Positions 62,020 through 64,000 of a stretch of DNA of 64,000 bases are shown piece by piece; within the stretch, counting starts at the first letter, position 1; the number at the start of each line of letters is the position of its first letter. The stretch is from an uncultured Clostridia bacterium. GTDB lineage: Bacteria; Bacillota; Peptococcia; Peptococcales; Peptococcaceae. The stretch is taken from positions 1-64,000 of the forward strand of contig CALXUG010000007.1 in assembly GCA_944391625.1 (NCBI GenBank), read 5' to 3'. A model generated the notes under the pieces. That model searched no databases, was not told the origin of the DNA, and saw nothing but the letters and a program-made list of their open reading frames with translations. A program made the position numbers and the translations under genes.

Positions 62020-62249
62020 ATGGCATCGCTCCTAGTATAAAAGTAAAATATGATATATAGTTTAACATATTTTTTATAAAAAAGACATGGCGAACAGGGA
62101 TATGGATTGTTATGGACTGTATTTATATTATTTTTGTGAAAATTTTTTATTTAAGCGGGACAGAAGCCGATATTGTATGTTAAAATATGTGAGTAATAGA
62201 TACCGATATATATAAAATGATATAAATATTTAACAGGGAGCTGGGAATT

Positions 62250-63929
62250 ATGGGTTTTAAAAGCGATATTGAAATTGCACAGGAAACACAGATGACCGTC
62301 ATCAATGAAATTGCTGATGGATTAGAGATTCAAGATGATTATGTAGAAAACTATGGAAAATATAAAGCAAAAATTGATTATCGGATGCTGAAAGAATATC
62401 AGGACAAGCCTAATGGCAAGCTGATATTGGTAACTGCCATCAATCCAACACCGGCCGGTGAAGGGAAAACCACCACTACTGTTGGTCTGGGCGATGCGTT
62501 GTCCGCTATGGGTAAAAAGACGGTAATTGCGTTGCGGGAACCTTCCTTAGGGCCTGTATTTGGTGTAAAAGGCGGCGCTGCCGGCGGCGGTTATGCTCAG
62601 GTTGTGCCGATGGAAGATATCAATCTGCATTTTACCGGTGATATGCACGCTATTGGCGCAGCAAACAACCTGCTGGCTGCTATGATCGACAATCATATTC
62701 AACAGGGCAATGTGCTGAATATTGACCCGCGTAAAATTACCTGGAAACGCTGCGTGGATATGAATGACCGTCAGCTGCGTTATATTGTCAGCGGTCTGCA
62801 TGGCAAACCAAACGGAATGCCTAGAGAAGACGGCTTTGATATCACCGTTGCGTCCGAGATTATGGCTATTTTGTGCTTATCCAGCGATATCAATGATTTA
62901 AAAGATAAATTGGCCAGCATTGTTATCGGCTACAGTTTTAGTGATGAGCCAATCACTGCTGGGCAATTAAATGCGCAGGGCGCGATGGCGGCATTGCTGA
63001 AAGATGCGCTGAAACCAAATCTGGTACAGACACTGGAAAAAACACCAGCCTTTATTCATGGCGGTCCGTTTGCCAATATTGCTCATGGCTGCAATAGCAT
63101 CATGGCTACCAGTATGGCGTTGAAACTGGGTGACTATGTAGTAACAGAAGCTGGCTTTGGTGCTGACCTGGGGGCTGAGAAATTCCTGGATATTAAGTGC
63201 CGCAAAATGGATGTGCAGCCGGATGTGGTTGTTATCGTTGCAACTGTTCGCGCTTTAAAATATAACGGCGGTGTGGCCAAGGCTGATTTGGGCGCTGAAA
63301 ATCTGGAAGCGCTGGAAAAAGGTCTGCCAAACCTGCTGCGTCATATTGAAAATATTACAACCGTATTCGGTTTACCGGCTGTGGTTGCCATCAACCGATT
63401 CCCTACCGATACCGAAGCAGAATTGCAGCTGATTTATGACAAATGCAAAGAACTGGGCGTTCATGTGGCTTTATCGGAAGTTTGGGGCAAAGGCAGCGAA
63501 GGCGGCAAGGCCTTGGCAGAAGAAGTGGTTCGCTTGGCAGAAGCCAACACAGCCAAACTGCAGTACAGCTATGATGTTAATGACAGCATTATGGATAAAA
63601 TCAATGCTATTGTGACAAAGGTATACCATGGTGCCGGTGTTGATTATGCGCCAGCCGCCAAAAAAGAAATCAAACGGCTGGAAGAACTGGGCTATGATAA
63701 ACTGCCGATCTGTATGGCCAAAACCCAGTATTCTTTCTCTGATACGCCAACCTTGCTGGGTGCGCCGGAAGATTTCCGTGTTACCATCAGCAAAGTAAAA
63801 GTGTCTGCCGGTGCAGGTTTTGTGGTAGTTTATACCGGTGATATTATGACCATGCCAGGTTTGCCGAAGGTGCCGTCTGCAGAAAAGATTGATGTAGACA
63901 ACGATGGCAGAATTTCCGGTTTGTTCTAA
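62250..63929 (+). CDS. fhs: Formate-tetrahydrofolate ligase
   Basis: A 559-residue formyltetrahydrofolate synthetase of normal length. P-loop [14 protein letters not shown], the [21 protein letters not shown] folate/phosphate region (quoted in part), and [11 protein letters not shown] are diagnostic. It forms 10-formyl-THF from formate, ATP and THF, feeding purine synthesis and, in acetogens, the methyl branch of the Wood-Ljungdahl pathway. No other pathway gene is in view. GGGAGCTGGG site. Beyond it, 63930-64000 holds nothing recognisable. Confidence 0.96.
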   Translation: MGFKSDIEIAQETQMTVINEIADGLEIQDDYVENYGKYKAKIDYRMLKEYQDKPNGKLILVTAINPTPAGEGKTTTTVGLGDALSAMGKKTVIALREPSLGPVFGVKGGAAGGGYAQVVPMEDINLHFTGDMHAIGAANNLLAAMIDNHIQQGNVLNIDPRKITWKRCVDMNDRQLRYIVSGLHGKPNGMPREDGFDITVASEIMAILCLSSDINDLKDKLASIVIGYSFSDEPITAGQLNAQGAMAALLKDALKPNLVQTLEKTPAFIHGGPFANIAHGCNSIMATSMALKLGDYVVTEAGFGADLGAEKFLDIKCRKMDVQPDVVVIVATVRALKYNGGVAKADLGAENLEALEKGLPNLLRHIENITTVFGLPAVVAINRFPTDTEAELQLIYDKCKELGVHVALSEVWGKGSEGGKALAEEVVRLAEANTAKLQYSYDVNDSIMDKINAIVTKVYHGAGVDYAPAAKKEIKRLEELGYDKLPICMAKTQYSFSDTPTLLGAPEDFRVTISKVKVSAGAGFVVVYTGDIMTMPGLPKVPSAEKIDVDNDGRISGLF

Positions 63930-64000
63930 TCTGTGAAAAAATAACGTAATGTAAGAAAAGTGCTTTTGCCTATTATATCTGTAAATGGTTAGACGGAGAG

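Overview
The window is chromosomal DNA from an anaerobic Bacillota (Firmicutes) bacterium of a spore-forming lineage. It carries a complete spoIIAA-spoIIAB-sigF operon, the rapZ-yvcK-whiA cluster, formate-tetrahydrofolate ligase, SLH-domain and copper-amine-oxidase-stalk surface proteins, and several oxygen-sensitive types of redox enzyme (Fe-S old-yellow-enzyme proteins, iron-dependent alcohol dehydrogenases). Clostridia or Negativicutes both fit; the sequence alone does not settle which. Two 16-bp parS-type palindromes (20419 and 46971) suggest that the window lies in the origin-proximal part of the chromosome. No tRNA, rRNA, CRISPR array or intact transposase was seen. Layout: (1) 0.4-10.6 kb, an AT-rich catabolic block: a degenerate amidohydrolase-2 protein, an SLC13-type permease, an SDR, two 630-640 residue Fe-S/flavin enoate-reductase-type enzymes, a second permease and a LysR regulator. 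Two upstream regions (231-355 and 5987-6111) are near copies of each other and probably make both halves co-regulated. (2) 10.8-18.3 kb: a 59-residue ribbon-helix-helix protein, an RsiV-like pseudogene, a secreted carbohydrate-binding lipoprotein, galE, pgi, an MFS transporter and a second LysR regulator. (3) 18.9-31.2 kb: GltS-type symporter, DHA2 efflux pump, a lipoprotein, cinA, argCJBD behind a candidate ARG box, a prephenate dehydrogenase and a DegV protein. (4) 31.2-33.3 kb: a gene-poor, decayed-looking stretch. (5) 33.3-37.8 kb: a second catabolic block (iron alcohol dehydrogenase behind a leader with an intrinsic terminator, a short old-yellow-enzyme protein, a permease paralogous to the one at 8.2 kb, DUF3870). 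(6) 37.9-46.8 kb: housekeeping and development: prepilin peptidase, a stalk/DUF1266 protein, rapZ-yvcK-whiA, spoIIA operon. (7) 47.1-59.4 kb: an accessory redox island: MerR and LysR regulators, two more iron alcohol dehydrogenases, four extracytoplasmic flavodoxins (three lipoproteins, one SLH-anchored), a DUF4405 membrane protein with diheme-like histidine spacing, FMN reductases, aldo/keto reductases and an acetyltransferase. (8) 59.7-63.9 kb: XRE/TPR regulator, SRPBCC protein, lipoprotein, fhs. How it may work together: the two catabolic blocks each pair an organic-anion permease with dehydrogenases and C=C reductases, as expected for uptake and reduction of an unsaturated carboxylate used as electron sink (inference). 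The redox island looks like a system that carries electrons through a membrane cytochrome to flavodoxins on the outer face of the membrane; this is the strongest candidate for an undescribed system here. The island also shows its own recent history: an in-frame 442-bp duplication that put a flavodoxin behind three SLH domains, a flavodoxin/aldo-keto-reductase lipoprotein fusion, two gene remnants, and a perfect 61-bp direct repeat bounding its distal 7 kb. A family of 141-bp long-hairpin repeats is scattered through the window.
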